A stretch of DNA of 64,000 nt from Setophaga petechia (lineage: Eukaryota > Chordata > Aves > Passeriformes > Parulidae), in assembly GCA_024362935.1 (NCBI GenBank), contig JANCRA010000003.1, forward strand, positions 50,939,844 to 51,003,843, written 5' to 3'. The position numbers were made by a program, and so were the translations under genes. How positions within the stretch are numbered: the stretch's first letter is position 1; the number at the start of each line of letters is the position of its first letter. Shown one piece after another: positions 1 through 54,636 of this stretch. The notes under the pieces are model-generated. The model was not told where the DNA came from. It saw only the letters and a list, made by a program, of their open reading frames with translations, and ran no database searches.

Positions 1-3000
1 CTTTGCTTTTTGTAAGGTTTTCTAGTTGTTCCTAGGATTTATGCTGCATCAGTCCCCTGGTATTATGCAGTCCTGGTAATAACTTTTGAATTCATTCACC
101 AAACTAAGTTTGAAAGGAGAGCTCAAGTGTGAGAGGTTTGAATGTCATTTTGTGACATCTGGTAGCAGGCAGAGCAGAGTGCCCAAACTAAGCATCCTCA
201 TCAAGGGAAAAATCAAGTTATCTGACCTACTTGGCTTGTCAGTGAGCCAACACAAACTGGGAGAAGGGCAACACATGCCTTCTTCTTGCCCAAAAAGCTA
301 AAGGTTTTAGAAATGAGATTAAAGGGAACCCAGCAGAGTGAATTGCATGGAGAACTACAGGGAGCTAGTGCAAGGTCAAGTATCAGCAACACAGCACACA
401 CAACTCAAGCTCATCTTCCTGGGTATAAGGGAAGCTGAAGGAGCATAATTTTGGTTTTGCTACCTCTACTTGTACAACACTTGCACATTTGTAAGCCATT
501 AGACCCAGCAGAACATGCTGTAACAACAAAAGTTAGGTTTGTTACAGCCACGGGAATTCTTTCCGGTGGAAGCACGGAGAGGTGGGTGGGACAGGATCTC
601 GGGAGCAGCTGAACCAGCAGCACACAGGGGCAGCTTCACACACATCCACACAGAGCAGGTGACTGTCAAATCCCTCCTGAAACAGCTCTCCAGCAAAGAG
701 GAGTCTGCTCCCTCCCAAATACAGCGCTCAGAGCTAGGGAGCAGCCCCAAACCCAAACTACAGCTTCTCCTAACAACCAGCACACAGCAATCACACAGCA
801 TCACTCCTCTCAGCCATTTACATATTTGATATTGGTTTTAAAAGTATTTGTCTGTCTCTTGTCGATCTGAACAAATTGCTTACTCTAAAGTTCTTCTAAA
901 CTCCACCTTTCATATGTCTTAAGACCTCTGTTATTGTCCTGTAATGAACACCTGCCCCCAGCTATTTATTTTAAAATGTCCAAAACAGACAGAGAGAGAC
1001 ACAAAGGGAAGTACTATTGCAAACTACAGCAAGGCAATTATCTTTTGATCTCTTTCAGATGCTGTTAGCTCATTCAATTTGCAGTACACTATCAGCCCCA
1101 TATACTTCTTCCCTGCCAGGTATTGGTAAATTCTAACAGTGCATATTTTTCTCAAATTTTACTTTACTAATTTTGGTGATTTCCTCCAGTTTATCAAGAT
1201 CATTTTAAAACAGCATCAAATAGAGTGCATTGCTTAGAGATGGACTACAAAGCCAATTTTACCCCTCTACCCTTGAACCCCAAATTATTCCTACCTGGAA
1301 TTCAGAAAACAAATGGTTCTGCATATTTATAACAACTTCAGATTAAGTCAAAACCAGTTGATTTCTGAAAAGCTCCCAAGAGTTATATACACTTTTAATT
1401 AGACAAAAATCTAGTGGAAGAAAAAAAAAATCATTAACACCTACATGGACAATATAGGCAAACAGCAATTTTTATTTTTTTTTTTCAATAAAACCCCAAG
1501 ACAGAGCACTGGAATGACTGGATCTGATGAAAGCACAATGTTAAACTACAAAAGCTGGGGTTATATCCTGTATTACTCCTGTTATACAGGCAGGTGAAAA
1601 GATAAAACCATCTAGCAAGGTAAGAGATGGCTCTGAAGTGTGAGGTCAAGGTAAGTAATCAATATTCATTTTCCTATAGACCCTCTTTTTTATTCTAGCT
1701 TTATATGTCCTTTTTAATTTTTTTCCTGCACTTTAAGAAGTGCTGGAGGGATGCAAACCAATATTCCCCAAAATGTGTCAAGTTCATAGCTGAGTGGGCC
1801 TGTGAGGTCCATCACTGTATTTCTGTATTTTTACCAAAAGAATCAAAAACACTTCAGTTGAATCCTTCCCCTCCCTCCACTCCTACATCTTTAAGGAATA
1901 AAAATTCATAGCAAATCAGGAAGGAAGAAAAAATACATGAGGAATCTCAAATTCGCCTTAATTAGGTGATTAAGGTCTTCCTTCAGAAGCTAGAAAAATC
2001 TGGTCCTGATTTGATAACACAAGGTGATCTTCTCTTTGCTTTGGCTTTCACATGCTCCACCTAAGCATCAGCAACAACCACTGCCAGAGACATCTGCTCC
2101 AGAACTGATTTTGTTCTGCCCTTAATAAAACCCCACCATCTTCTAAACCACAACATGCTATCAAAGAATACCAGACTCTGCTAAATTATGTGCACATCTG
2201 CCCCAGCTGAAATGCTATGAGAATGCTTTTCCAACCAGTCCCCTGGGGAGAGATGAAGGAATACCTGGTTTGCAGAGATGGAAATACAAATTAAAATCAA
2301 CCTGCTCAAAACCATCAATGCTCAGTTCCAATGAGGTTTCACCTTAAAACTGGGTGTGCCAAGTACCTACAGAGGATGATATGTGCCTCCAGAATTGGAA
2401 AATAACAAAGCAGTGTCCTTTAGTTCTGCATTTTGAAACCAAGCACTTTTATCTCACTTGCACGTAACCTCCTCCATGGGCCCAGCCTTTAACTGGCAAA
2501 AACAATGGGAACAGAAATGTCTGACACTGCAGAAATCAGTAACAAGGGAAAGGCAAAAACAAACCACAGGAATCATTTCAACACCCCAATTATTTTCATG
2601 GTTCAAGAAGAAAAAACTTTTTTTAATAATGCAAACCTCAAATTTTACCTAATGACGTACATTCATTTCCATGATTTATACAATTATTGCATAAGATTTG
2701 TGGTCATTTACATCTTCCAGTTCAAGTGACATTAGGTAGCACAATTTTGCATTAAATTCTAGTTACACTTTCAGTCAATTACACAAGTGTGAAACAAGAA
2801 CAAGACAGACTATTCCCTTCAGAACACCTTCTCCACATTGGTCCAGATGTAAAGATGGCAAAATGGAAACAGTTGTGATGTTTATGGTAATCCCACACCA
2901 ATTTGTGTTGCTTTGGTAGATTGTAGTGTAATGTTGTAAAGTAATGGCAAAAAAAAAATCAACCACAAAACCCCAAAGAACTTTAAGAGGTCAGAAAAAA

Positions 3001-5129
3001 TAATCAAACTTGTAAGCTGATAAGAACCAGACACTTCATTTTGGCAAGGCAAAGCTACTCCAAGTATTCAGAAAAGTGGAAAACAATTTTTTTTTTCAGT
3101 AGAAAGGTAAAATAAGAGCGTTCAACCACTGTGTAATGAGTCCCAATACATTGGTGGCAGAGATTATACATCACACTAGAAGGAACAGAACCCATCCTGA
3201 CATGAAGTCATACTGAGCAGAACAAACTCAAAACTCAGAAAACCATGTGCTGATGCCTTTATCAGCTTGCCATGATGAGTGTTTTAAGTGTATGAGTGAA
3301 AATAAGCATGATGATGCCACTGAAACCAGTGCAAGTGAGTTTCTGGGTGGCTTAATCTGGAACAGAGACAAGAGACTGCATGCAGACAAGGGCATGGCTC
3401 AAGAGGCAGGATTTCAGCAGCAAGAAAAACTGCAGGAGTAAGTAGCTCAGAACTCAGCTCCCATTTGTCCCACACATATGAAAGCTACAACATATTTTGC
3501 TCCACAGCACAAAGAAAATACAAGCAGAAAGGTAAAGAAACAGATACGGATCATTAAGTAATTTCTGAGCAGTGACACAAGGCAAAAATACGGTTTTGAC
3601 CTCAAACAATCATCAGCACCATCATCCTGGATAGTTGGCTCTTTTTCATGCAGGACAGAGAAAAATGGCAAATGATGAAAAAGGAAGAGGAAAGGTACAG
3701 AGGAGGACTGCTTGGCACTTGTGAAAAACATTTTTTAACTAAAAAAAGAGTCAAGGGACTTATAAATAGAAGCCAATCACCTCCCCCAAGCCTTTGTCAA
3801 TACAGAGATGACCACAATAATGTCTATTTTGGTGACAAGTGTCTCAATGAGAAGGCAGTGCCCCAAAGGGCAATTTCATTTTTACATATAAAAACAGTAT
3901 TTGTGGTAGATTCTATTCTTCATAGCAGCTTACTAGTTATGTGGCAAGAGATTCAAGCAAAAACCCCTTTACAGAGGAACACCAGGGGATAGCAAAAAGC
4001 ATGTGGACACAGCTTACTGTGAATCCTCCACTTCAGATTTGTTGAGAACCTTACTTACCCAAAAAGTTTTACCCTGGTGAAACTTAGTGGTACACAGCAT
4101 GTGGTTATTAAGCCATAAAGGAATGTGATCCTGCAATACTGGTTGAGCACCTTCAATTCCCACAGGCTCAAATTAAAATTTCAACAGTTAAGCACTTTGA
4201 TTATCCCATTCAACCCTTTTTTTTTCCCCTCTTCCCCCTCTGAGTGGGTGATTCCAGTGATCATGGTACATACAGCATTCCAGCCAAAGTTGATTCCCCT
4301 TAGCTTTTTCATGAAACACAACACAGTTTGGAAGAGGACTTGGAAGAAAATAAAAGGAAGAGGTTCAGTAAAAAGCAACATGAGAATACTGACTCGAAAA
4401 GAGAGCTTAGTTTTACCACATTGAAAACCACGAGTGCAACTGCTCCAGTCCAGGTTCTAACAGCTCTCAGTGACCTGAATGGCACAACCAGCATGAAACC
4501 CCCATGGAAAGCAAAGAAAAACAGAGGATGTGCAAAGCAGGCAGTCCCTGTTACCAAGCTGGAATTGATTGTGCTCCGACATGATTAACTCCCGACAATT
4601 TGGTAAGATATGCTGGTGTCACATTACAATAAAAATAGTGTTTCAGCTCTCACTAGAAGAAGATTAAGGATTTTGTTCTGGTCCTGCCTAATCCATTCAT
4701 GAATTGCAGGGTGCAGCCCTTGCCACACTCAGCTGCCAAAAAAGGCAGCTCCATTTTCTTGTGCTAAAAAAAGTAGCAGTCTTAGTGGTTATAAAGTTCA
4801 TGTTTTAAAGTGCACTGTCATTTTAAAGAGACTTTCCCTATTAAAAAAAGTAAATAAAACCTTCTGATATCAACACCCTATAAAAATAACAGCTGCAATA
4901 CTCCTCCTGAAATTGCAACTTAAAATCAAGTTAGCAGGATTCAAAACTTTTTCAAAAAAAGACATGAACCCAAAATAAAAACCTTTCTGCAGAGAATTCC
5001 CAAGCAAAATCTCACATAGTGTCCTACAAGCCCTTCTCCTAACAGCATCTCACAGAAAATCCATTCAGTTTCTTCCAGCTGACAACCTCAAGAAAACAGA
5101 GGTCTAAATAAATCAGTCCTTCCCACCAG
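1..5129. other. 3' flank of TPCN2, no coding gene recognised
   Basis: AT-rich sequence downstream of the TPCN2 stop codon. Its proximal part should be the TPCN2 3' UTR on the minus strand. I did not find a canonical AATAAA (TTTATT on the plus strand) close to the stop; the nearest I noticed is at 1689-1694, so the 3' end of the transcript is not placed. Short open frames here (up to 114 codons) have no recognisable protein similarity and no splice context. Poly-A and poly-T runs near 1420 and 1475 are simple low-complexity sequence. Confidence 0.5.
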
Positions 5130-27552
<22,423 letters not shown>

Positions 27553-27800
27553 CGGCACCACCGACCGCGCTGCCGCCGCCGCACCGCCGGCTTGCGATGG
27601 GGTAGGACGGGGCGGGAGGGGAGGGGAGCGGGGCTCGGCCCGCCCCGGGCGGCTCCGCCCGCCGCATGTGACCGGCTGCGAGCGAGAGCGGGAGCCGCGG
27701 CCCGCAGGGCTCCTCCCGCCGGGCCGGGCGCTGGCCCGGCTTTCGCCCCCTGGGCGCCATTTCCCCCCCGCCCCTGGGGTACCGGAGCAGGCGGGGTGTG

Positions 27801-29373
27801 GGGGAGAAAAGTGTCGGGTTTTCACATCCCACACGTCAATTATGGACTTTAAAAAATACATCCCCGGTAAGGAGTTGCACCTTTTTGCCTCAGGCTGGTT
27901 GCGGGCTCCTGGCTGGGTGCCTCAGGGCGGCTGCGGGGCCGCTTCCCGCATAAATCACAGTCCTAAATAACCATCCACATCCCTGGTTGCAAAAAGTACT
28001 TAATTTGTATTTAATCACCTAGGCATTCCAAGAGCAGCCGTGATCTTCACTCATGTTACTTTCACTCTTAGAGATGCTTCACTTTCGCTACTCACTCGCT
28101 TTTCTCACGCTGCCATTCACACGCCCTTCCCCTGGTCAATTTCATAAAGCTGCAGTTTCAAAAAAGGCGTCAGGACAATTTGCCAGCGCTTTTCTGCCTG
28201 ATACTGGGATCTGTGGCAGCATAATGATGACCACGAGAGTGTATCAATCCCTCATTTTAGTATTCCAGCCTGGCAAGTAAAAGTAGACCCATCCTTTTCT
28301 CTTTATTTGGAAGCTACACGTTGTTTATCAAACGGGGTTCTCTTTACTCCAGTGAATATTTTACACATTTATTAGTCAAGACTCTTATAAGGTGACGCTC
28401 AGTTGTAAGAACTAACTGAATTGCAAATAAAATCATGGACCAGGGAGCAATATTCACTGTGGACAATGGAGGTGTGATAGGCCAGCTCTCTTTCTGGGAG
28501 CTGTAGGGATAACAACAAGCTCATGGTCAAGATGTGTCAAATTCAGCTAAATTACAAAAAATTGATTGGTCTCTAAGGGCCACCTTTATTTAACTCTGAG
28601 AGGAACACGTATAATTTTATATATGTTTGATAAAGAGCAATGGGGTAGCTTTTGCTTTCATCTGCACCACTGTTTAGTCAAAAAATAATTTTAACGCTGA
28701 CTTCCAAATAAGGGTAAGATTCAGCTGAAGATAAAAAAAAAACTCTTTGATATTATCTTTACCATAATGATTGTGCAATGGATTGACCTGGGCTGCTCCA
28801 TCATTCCCCTCCTCAGCTGCACATGGAGAGAAAATATGAATTAAGGGCAGGGAGAGGTCACTCACTGAATACCATCATAGGAAAACCGAATCTACATAGC
28901 AAAATTATTTGAATTTATTACCAATCATAACGAAACAGGATACTGAGAAATAAGGTTAATCCTAAGGAGAACCCAGCCCTCCCTCCTTCCTGGACTTAAA
29001 CTTATTCCTGATTTTCTACCCCTGTCCCTCACTGGCGTAGTGAGGCAGGGTATGGGGTTATGGTCAGTTCTTGTTGCTTCTGCCACTGCTTCCTCCTCAG
29101 GGCAATGAGTCCTTCCCCTCCTTCAGCCTGGGGGTTTCCCTCCCACAGAGAACAGTCCTCCACAAACTTTTCCAACACGAGTCCTTCCCACGGGCTGCAG
29201 TTCTTCAGGAACAGCCTGCTGTGGGTTTCCTACAGTGCCACAAGTCCCGCCAGGATCCTGCTCTAGTATGGGTTCCCCTCTCTACATGTCCCTGCCAGGA
29301 CCCTGCTCCAGCATGGGCTTCCCACAGGTTCACAGCCTCGTTTGGGAATGCCCCTGCTCTGGTGTGGGCTCCT
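27801..29373. other. Intergenic, no gene recognised
   Basis: Upstream flank of TPCN2. It begins AT-richer after the CpG island. From about 29070 it shifts to imperfect G/C-rich text (CCTGCTCCAGCATGGGCTT-like words) that looks like a diverged lead-in to the minisatellite at 29374. No coding exon with supporting similarity is seen. Confidence 0.5.
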
Positions 29374-30015
29374 CCATGGGCTGCAGGTGGATCTGTGCAT
29401 CCCTGTGCCCTCCCTCCATGGGCTGCAGGTGGATCTGTGCATCCCTGTGCCCTCCCTCCATGGGCTGCAGGTGGATCTGTGCATCCCTGTGCCCTCCATG
29501 GGCTGCAGGTGGGTCTGTGCATCCCTGTGCCCTCCATGGGCTGGAGATGGATCTGTGCATCCCTGTGCCCTCCATGGGCTGCAGATGGATCTGTGCATCC
29601 CTGTGCCCTCCATGGGCTGCAGGTGGATCTGTGCATCCCTGTGCCCTCCATAGGCTGCAGATGGATCTGTGCATCCCTGTGCCCTCCATGGGCTGCAGGT
29701 GGATCTGTGCATCCCTGTGCCCTCCATGGGCTGCAGGTGGGTCTGTGCATCCCTGTGCCCTCCATGGGCTGCAGGTGGATCTGTGCATCCCTGTGCCCTC
29801 CCTCCATGGACAGCAGATGGATCTGTGAATCCCTGTGTCCTCCATAAGCTGCAGATGGATCTGTGCATCCCTGTGCCCTCCTTCCATGGGCTGCAGGTGG
29901 ATCTGTGCATCCCTGTGCCCTCCTTCCATGGGCTGCAGGTGGATCTGTGCATCCCTGTGCCCTCCATGGGCTGCAGGTGGATCTGTGCATCCCTGTGCCC
30001 TCCATGGGCTGCAGG
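29374..30015. repeat. Minisatellite, about 16 copies of a 39/42-bp unit
   Basis: The core CCATGGGCTGCAGGTGGATC, continuing into TGTGCATCCCTGTGCCCTC, repeats about 16 times. Counting the GTGCATCCCTGTG word gives spacings of 42, 42, then mostly 39 bp; the extra three bases are a CTC/CTT insertion. Both unit lengths are multiples of three and lack stops, so several frames on both strands stay open for 190-275 codons. These are repeat artefacts: no start context, splice sites or known domain support them. One copy (29827) has GTGAATCC in place of GTGCATCC. The array lies between NADSYN1 and TPCN2. Confidence 0.93.
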
Positions 30016-31846
30016 GTCTCAGCTGCCTCACCAGGGGCTGCAGGGGAATCTCAGCTCCAGCACGTGGAGCAGCTCCTGCCCCTCCTTCTGCCCTGCCCTG
30101 GGTGTCTGCAGGGCTGCTCCCCTCACATGTCCTCACCCTGCTCTTCTCTGGCTGCAATTACTTCTGCACAATATCTTTTCTTCCTTCTTAAATTCTGTTA
30201 TCAGAGGCATTACTCCCATCACTGGTTGGCTTGGCCTTGGTCCATCCTGGAGCCAGCTGGGATTGGCTCTTCCTCTGCTGCAGGAAGCTTCCAGGAGCTT
30301 CTCAAAGAAGCCACTTCTGTAGCTCCCCCCTGCCACTAAAACCTGGCCACACAAACCAAATAGAAGTTGTCTCCAGTAAAAAGTGAACATCATCAGCTAG
30401 ATGTTAGAATTATTTCCCATTCTCAGTGGGCAACAGTGCACTGATAACATTGGAGATAAGTGTTGATAACAGTTGAACTAGAGGCACCAGATGGAATAGA
30501 TGCAGCGAAAATTTCTGGATAGTAAAAGGAAAATAGGAGTGACCTGGTACAGTCTGTAGTCAGCATTAGCAGGTAAGAAATAAAATTCCATTTGTACATG
30601 TGCTGTAAATGCAATTGCTAAAAAAGAAAAGTATCTGAAATAGATTGGGTAACAACACTAACTGTAACAGCACAGGAGACATATGTAAATATTGTGGTTT
30701 TGTGCTCTTATTTTTTATTTGAATGAAAGCAAATGTCTCCTCTTTCCTCTTCTGTGATTGTCCAGAAAGAGAAACCAGTAACTTCCAGAGGAAAGAAAGA
30801 CATAAGAAGTCTTCAAATACACAACAATTTTTTTAACTTCTCTCCAGAATTTATCCACTCCCTCTAGCTGGAATTGGAAGTGCCCAACTAACTGTGAAGG
30901 AAGGCAAATCACAGCTGGGGTTTTCCATTCTTCCTGCAGCATCTTTAACTCCAAGTGAATCAACTCCTGAGTTGTGGAAAACAAATGTGCAGAATGTCCC
31001 TTTTTAGCAGACATTTTCTACTAGCACAATGTAAGACTATTTTAACAGAAGTCTCACTGGGCCTGAGCTCTCCTGTTGCTGCAATTAAGAATATTGTTTG
31101 CCCAGAACTGCAGAAATGCATTTCTTGTTCCCTATTAGAAGTGCACCTTTCAAATCAAAGTTTAAAAAAGAAATGGGAACAGCTAAACATTAAATGAAAA
31201 GGCAGAAAAGGGCCTCAGACAAAGGAACAAACCCATCCTCTTTTATTGCTCCATGGCACTGAATAAATTTAAAAGATCAGTTTGAAGACATGAAGTTAAA
31301 AATTAAGTTTTTGCTAACTGCAGGTGGGATATGGGTAACACTCTAATTGAGCTCAGAGGACACTGGTTTTATACTTCATTCTGCAATATTCAAAGGAAAC
31401 AAGTTAAACTCTAAATTTGACCCCACTAACATGAAGATTATCCATCAAGACAGACATGCCTCTAACACCTTGCTGAGTTTGACTTTGTGGCCACTCAAAA
31501 CACTGGGCCAGTCTACAAAGTCAGTGCCAGGTAAATAAAAAACCATGTAGAATAAGAACTGAGTCAATTAGCATGACAAAATTACAAGTTTATTGCAAAG
31601 TAAGGTGAGTTTTTAAATTAAAGGCAATTAACTCAAGAAGTTGAAGGAGATCCTTAATAAATGATCCCTTAGCCAACCTACAGTTTAAGTATATTGGGAG
31701 AAAACAGGGAGTCAATTAAAAAATTTGATTATAACAGTCAGCTCAAGGACTGTTAAGCAAGTTATCCCTGTTCATTATCACAATATAATCCAGTTTTGAA
31801 CATTCTGTTTGGCAAATTAATTGCCACAAGTAAACAAGACAGGAAG
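30016..31846. other. Intergenic and NADSYN1 3' UTR
   Basis: Sequence from the end of the minisatellite to the NADSYN1 stop codon. The part nearest 31846 is the NADSYN1 3' UTR on the minus strand. Candidate AATAAA signals read on the minus strand at 31589-31594 (about 250 bases past the stop) and 31242-31247. Nothing else is recognised; open frames here are short and unsupported. Confidence 0.6.
31589..31594 (-). terminator. NADSYN1: Candidate NADSYN1 polyadenylation signal (AATAAA)
   Basis: The plus-strand TTTATT is AATAAA on the minus strand, in a GCAATAAACTTG context about 250 bases downstream of the NADSYN1 stop codon. It is the first canonical hexamer I noticed after the stop. Use is inferred, not shown. 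Confidence 0.55.
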
Positions 31847-46351
<14,505 letters not shown>

Positions 46352-46700
46352 GGCGGCCCCACCGCCTTCCCCGCTGCTTCCGGGGCGGCCAGGCCGGGGC
46401 TCCCGGTCGCTGCTGCCGGTCGCTGCTGCCGGTCGCTGCTGCCGGTCCCTCCTCCGGCCACTCCTCCTGGTCCCTCCTCCGGTCCCTCCTCCCGGCCACT
46501 CCTCCCGGTCCTTTCTCCCGGTCACTGCTCCGGCTTTTCCTCCCGGTCCCTTCTCCCGCTCCTTTCTCCGGCCCCCGCAGCAGCCCCTGCCCCGTCAGTG
46601 CTCCAAGCACGGGCTCCATGCAGAGCCGCTGCCCACCCGCGCTGTGGCTCCCTCCGGCGCCGTGCGCTGCTGCACGCCCTTCCGCACTTTCCGCAGTTTT
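46352..46700 (-). promoter_or_regulatory. NADSYN1: CpG-rich 5' region of NADSYN1
   Basis: GC-rich sequence immediately upstream of the NADSYN1 start codon. It contains an imperfect short-period repeat: GCTGCTGCCGGTC words at about 46408-46445, then CTCCTCCCGGTCCCT-like words to about 46560. No TATA box is seen. The transcription start is not placed. Long open frames on both strands arise from the low stop density and the repeat and are not separate genes. Confidence 0.6.
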
Positions 46701-46989
46701 ATCTCCCCAGAGCCCTGGATAACGGGAATGCAGCCTTAGCCCATTTCTTAACCCTGGGGCTTCTTTTAAGTGTCCCTCAAACCGAGTTCAGAGAGCGGAT
46801 GCTGAAGGTAACTGGAATAGGATGCAGCCTTCTGTGTGCTGTTCTCATTTCAGCATCATCCCAGCAGCTCTCAGGGTGCTGACCCCAGAGAGGCTGACTT
46901 CTTCAAAGTCCTATCTCTTCTCTTATGTCCCTCATCACATATTTGGCTCCTGTGAACCATCTTCCACCTGGGATTCTAACTTCTTTCTG

Positions 46990-47615
46990 TACTAGAATCA
47001 GAATTATTTAGATTGGAAAAGATCGGGAAGTCACTGAGTCCAGCCACTAATCCAGCACTGCCAAGTACACCACTAAAGCATATGCTCAAGCGCCACATAC
47101 ACACGGCTTTTACCTCCAGCAATGGTGACTCCACCACCAGCCTGAGCAGTTTGTTCCAATGCCTGCCAACACTTTCCATGAAGAAACTTTTTAATGTCTG
47201 ATCTAAACAAGCCTTGGCACAATTTGAGGCCTTTTCTCTTGTCATTTGGGAGAAGAGCGTACAGGCTACAGCCTCCCTTCAGGGAGCTGTAGAGTGTAAC
47301 ATTCCTTCCTTGAGCTTCCTTTTCTCCAGGCTGAGACCTCCATCCCCCCTTCCTCCCCACAGATCCATTCCCTTCTCTGGACACACTCCAGCAACTCAGT
47401 GTCTTGGATTAAGGTGCCCAAAACTGACCCCACAATTCAAAGTGGGGCCTCAGTGGTGCCCAGAACAGGGGGATGGTCACTGCCCTGGTCCTGCTGGCCG
47501 CACTACTGCTGACAATGCCAGGATGCCATTGTCCTTCTTGGCCACCTGAGCACATCTGGGCTCGTGTTCAGCAGCTCTTGGCCAGCATCCCCAGGTCATT
47601 TTCTCCGGGAACATT
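46990..47615 (-). mobile_element. CR1 LINE fragment, minus orientation
   Basis: The plus strand reads as the reverse complement of an avian CR1 3' region: AGAATCAGAATTATTTAGATTGGAAAAG, then GGTGACTCCACCACC, CAGTTTGTTCCAATGCCTG, CCTTTTCTCCAGGCTGAG, TTCTCTGGACACACTCCAGC and GCCAGCATCCCCAGGTCATT, in the order expected for CR1. It is 5'-truncated and diverged. It lies between the divergent NADSYN1 and DHCR7 promoters. Reading frames through it are decayed and not genes. Confidence 0.9.
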
Positions 47616-47750
47616 GGAAATCGCACAGAGCGGTCAGCGCAATGTGGAGAGCTTAATAACGCCTCAAGGCGGCCTAGTCTGGCTCAGGGGCTCTATGTTG
47701 TGACCCGAGTGCAGATGTAACCTCTTTCTCTGGACACCATTCCCCTTCCA

Positions 47751-48026
47751 TCGGTGCTCTGGGGTTTATCGGCGCGCTGGGGCTTATTCGGCGCGCTGGG
47801 GTTTATCGGCGCGCTGGGGCTTATTCGGCGCGCTGGGGCTTATTCGGCGCGCTGGGGTTTACTCGGCGCGCTGGGGTTTATTCGGCGCGCTGGGGTTTAT
47901 TCGGCGCGCTGGGGCTTATTCGGCGCGCTGGGGCTTACTCGGCGCGCTGGGGTTTACTCGGCGCGCTGGGGCTTACTCGGCGCGCTGGGGTTTATTCGGC
48001 GCGCTGGGGTTTATTCGGCGCGCTCG
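47751..48026. repeat. 19-bp CpG-rich minisatellite upstream of DHCR7
   Basis: About 14 tandem copies of CGGCGCGCTGGGGTTTATT. The motif start falls at 47770, 47789, 47807, 47826, 47845, 47864, 47883, 47902, 47921, 47940, 47959, 47978, 47997 and 48016, so the period is 19 with one 18. Copies vary at two sites (TTT/CTT and ATT/ACT). Each unit has three CpGs and an E2F-like TTCGGCGCGC core. It abuts the DHCR7 promoter. The 159-codon open frame across it (47754-48233) is a repeat artefact. Confidence 0.93.
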
Positions 48027-48326
48027 CTCCCGCCAGAGCGCAGGTCCCTGGGCAGGGGGCGGGGCCCGCAACCCTCGCGCTCCTCGGCCCATGGGACGAG
48101 CGCGAGCCACCAATGGGAAGCCGCGGAATGGGCGGAGCGCGGCGGGGATTGGCTGAGGCCGTGGGGCGGGGGCGGGGCCTGGACGGGCCGATGCCGCCTG
48201 AGGAGGTGCAGGTGTGACAGAGGCGGAGGGTAGCCCGTGTGGCCGCGGGGAGCGGAGTGAAAGTGGTCCCCGATCAGTGATCCCCCATCAGTGATCCCCC
48301 GTGAGAGAGCGGCCCCGGCCCCTCAG
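48027..48326 (+). promoter_or_regulatory. DHCR7: DHCR7 promoter and non-coding first exon
   Basis: A CpG island with a CCAAT box at 48110-48114, an inverted CCAAT (ATTGG) at 48148-48152 and overlapping GC boxes (GGGGCGGGGGCGGGGCC, about 48163-48179). NF-Y and Sp1 sites of this kind work with SREBP-2 at cholesterol-synthesis genes; I could not point to a convincing consensus SRE by eye. A 14-bp direct repeat ATCAGTGATCCCCC (48273 and 48287) sits in the presumed 5' UTR. The first exon ends at 48326 with a strong CAG/GTGAGT donor; its 5' end is unknown. Confidence 0.75.
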
Positions 48327-49276
48327 GTGAGTGCGTTCCTTCCTCACCGTGTCTGGGATCAGGCCTGGTAGGGAGCGACGAGCTGCCTTCCCCTCACATC
48401 GCTTCGGAAAAGAACCTACGGGGGGAGGACTGAAGGAAATGGCCTAAAGGCGAGGCAGTGGAGATCGTGGTTTGATGCGAGTTTTTTGTTTCGCTGTTGG
48501 TGTGGTCAGGCGTGGGAACAGGTTGCCCAAGAGGAGGTGGATGCAGAGGGTAGATTCTAATTGGATAATGGGTTAATGGAATTATTATCCATCAGATAAT
48601 GGATCGGGTTCGCCGTGATGAGGCACATAGAGCTGGGACGTCAGTCCATAGTGCTGATTATAGGGTGATGATCTTTAGCATAACAAGTGTTTGATCAGAA
48701 CGAAAGAAAGCAACAGTGCATGTTCCACAGAGAGAGTTGGGTGGTGCCGAGTAAATCATTCTCCATTCCCACGGATTTTTTTACTTAGATGGGATTATAT
48801 CTTGTTTTCTATGGTGTAAATGACATATATGGAACAAGGACTCTGGGCAAAAGTATCCCAATGACAAGGTCTCATCTCTAATATTACAGCAGTAGCAATT
48901 TCTCAAATTAAAAGAGACAGTTAAGTTACAAAGGTTTAGGACAGTGTGGTGAAACATTTTTTTTCCTTTTACATCTACATGTAAGTAGTAAGCAATTTAT
49001 TATCTATGCACCTTAAAAGAAATTTCCAGTTAGTGAGAAGTTTAATGGATTACTTTGATATCAGTGTTTTGATTAGGTTTTGCTGAATGTAAGTTCATAG
49101 GGAATTACTTGGTGAAAATTTTTTGCTTCCTGTCCTCCACCCCTAAATTTTGTGTGGTCTGAAGTCTATATAATAGATTTTAATAACTTTTATTTATGAT
49201 TCTCTTGTAGAGGTATAAGAATTATTGAGAACCAGCTAGAGTAATGGGATTCATATTTTCTTTCCTACAGGACATC

Positions 49277-54636
<5,360 letters not shown>

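Noticed and set aside
29071..30339. Overlapping long open frames on both strands (up to 275 codons)
   Set aside because: They are produced by a stop-free minisatellite with 39/42-bp units; no start context, splice sites or domain.
47754..48233. 159-codon frame with a repeated GALG-type motif
   Set aside because: Translation of the 19-bp minisatellite; not a multiple of three, so the peptide pattern only cycles with the repeat.
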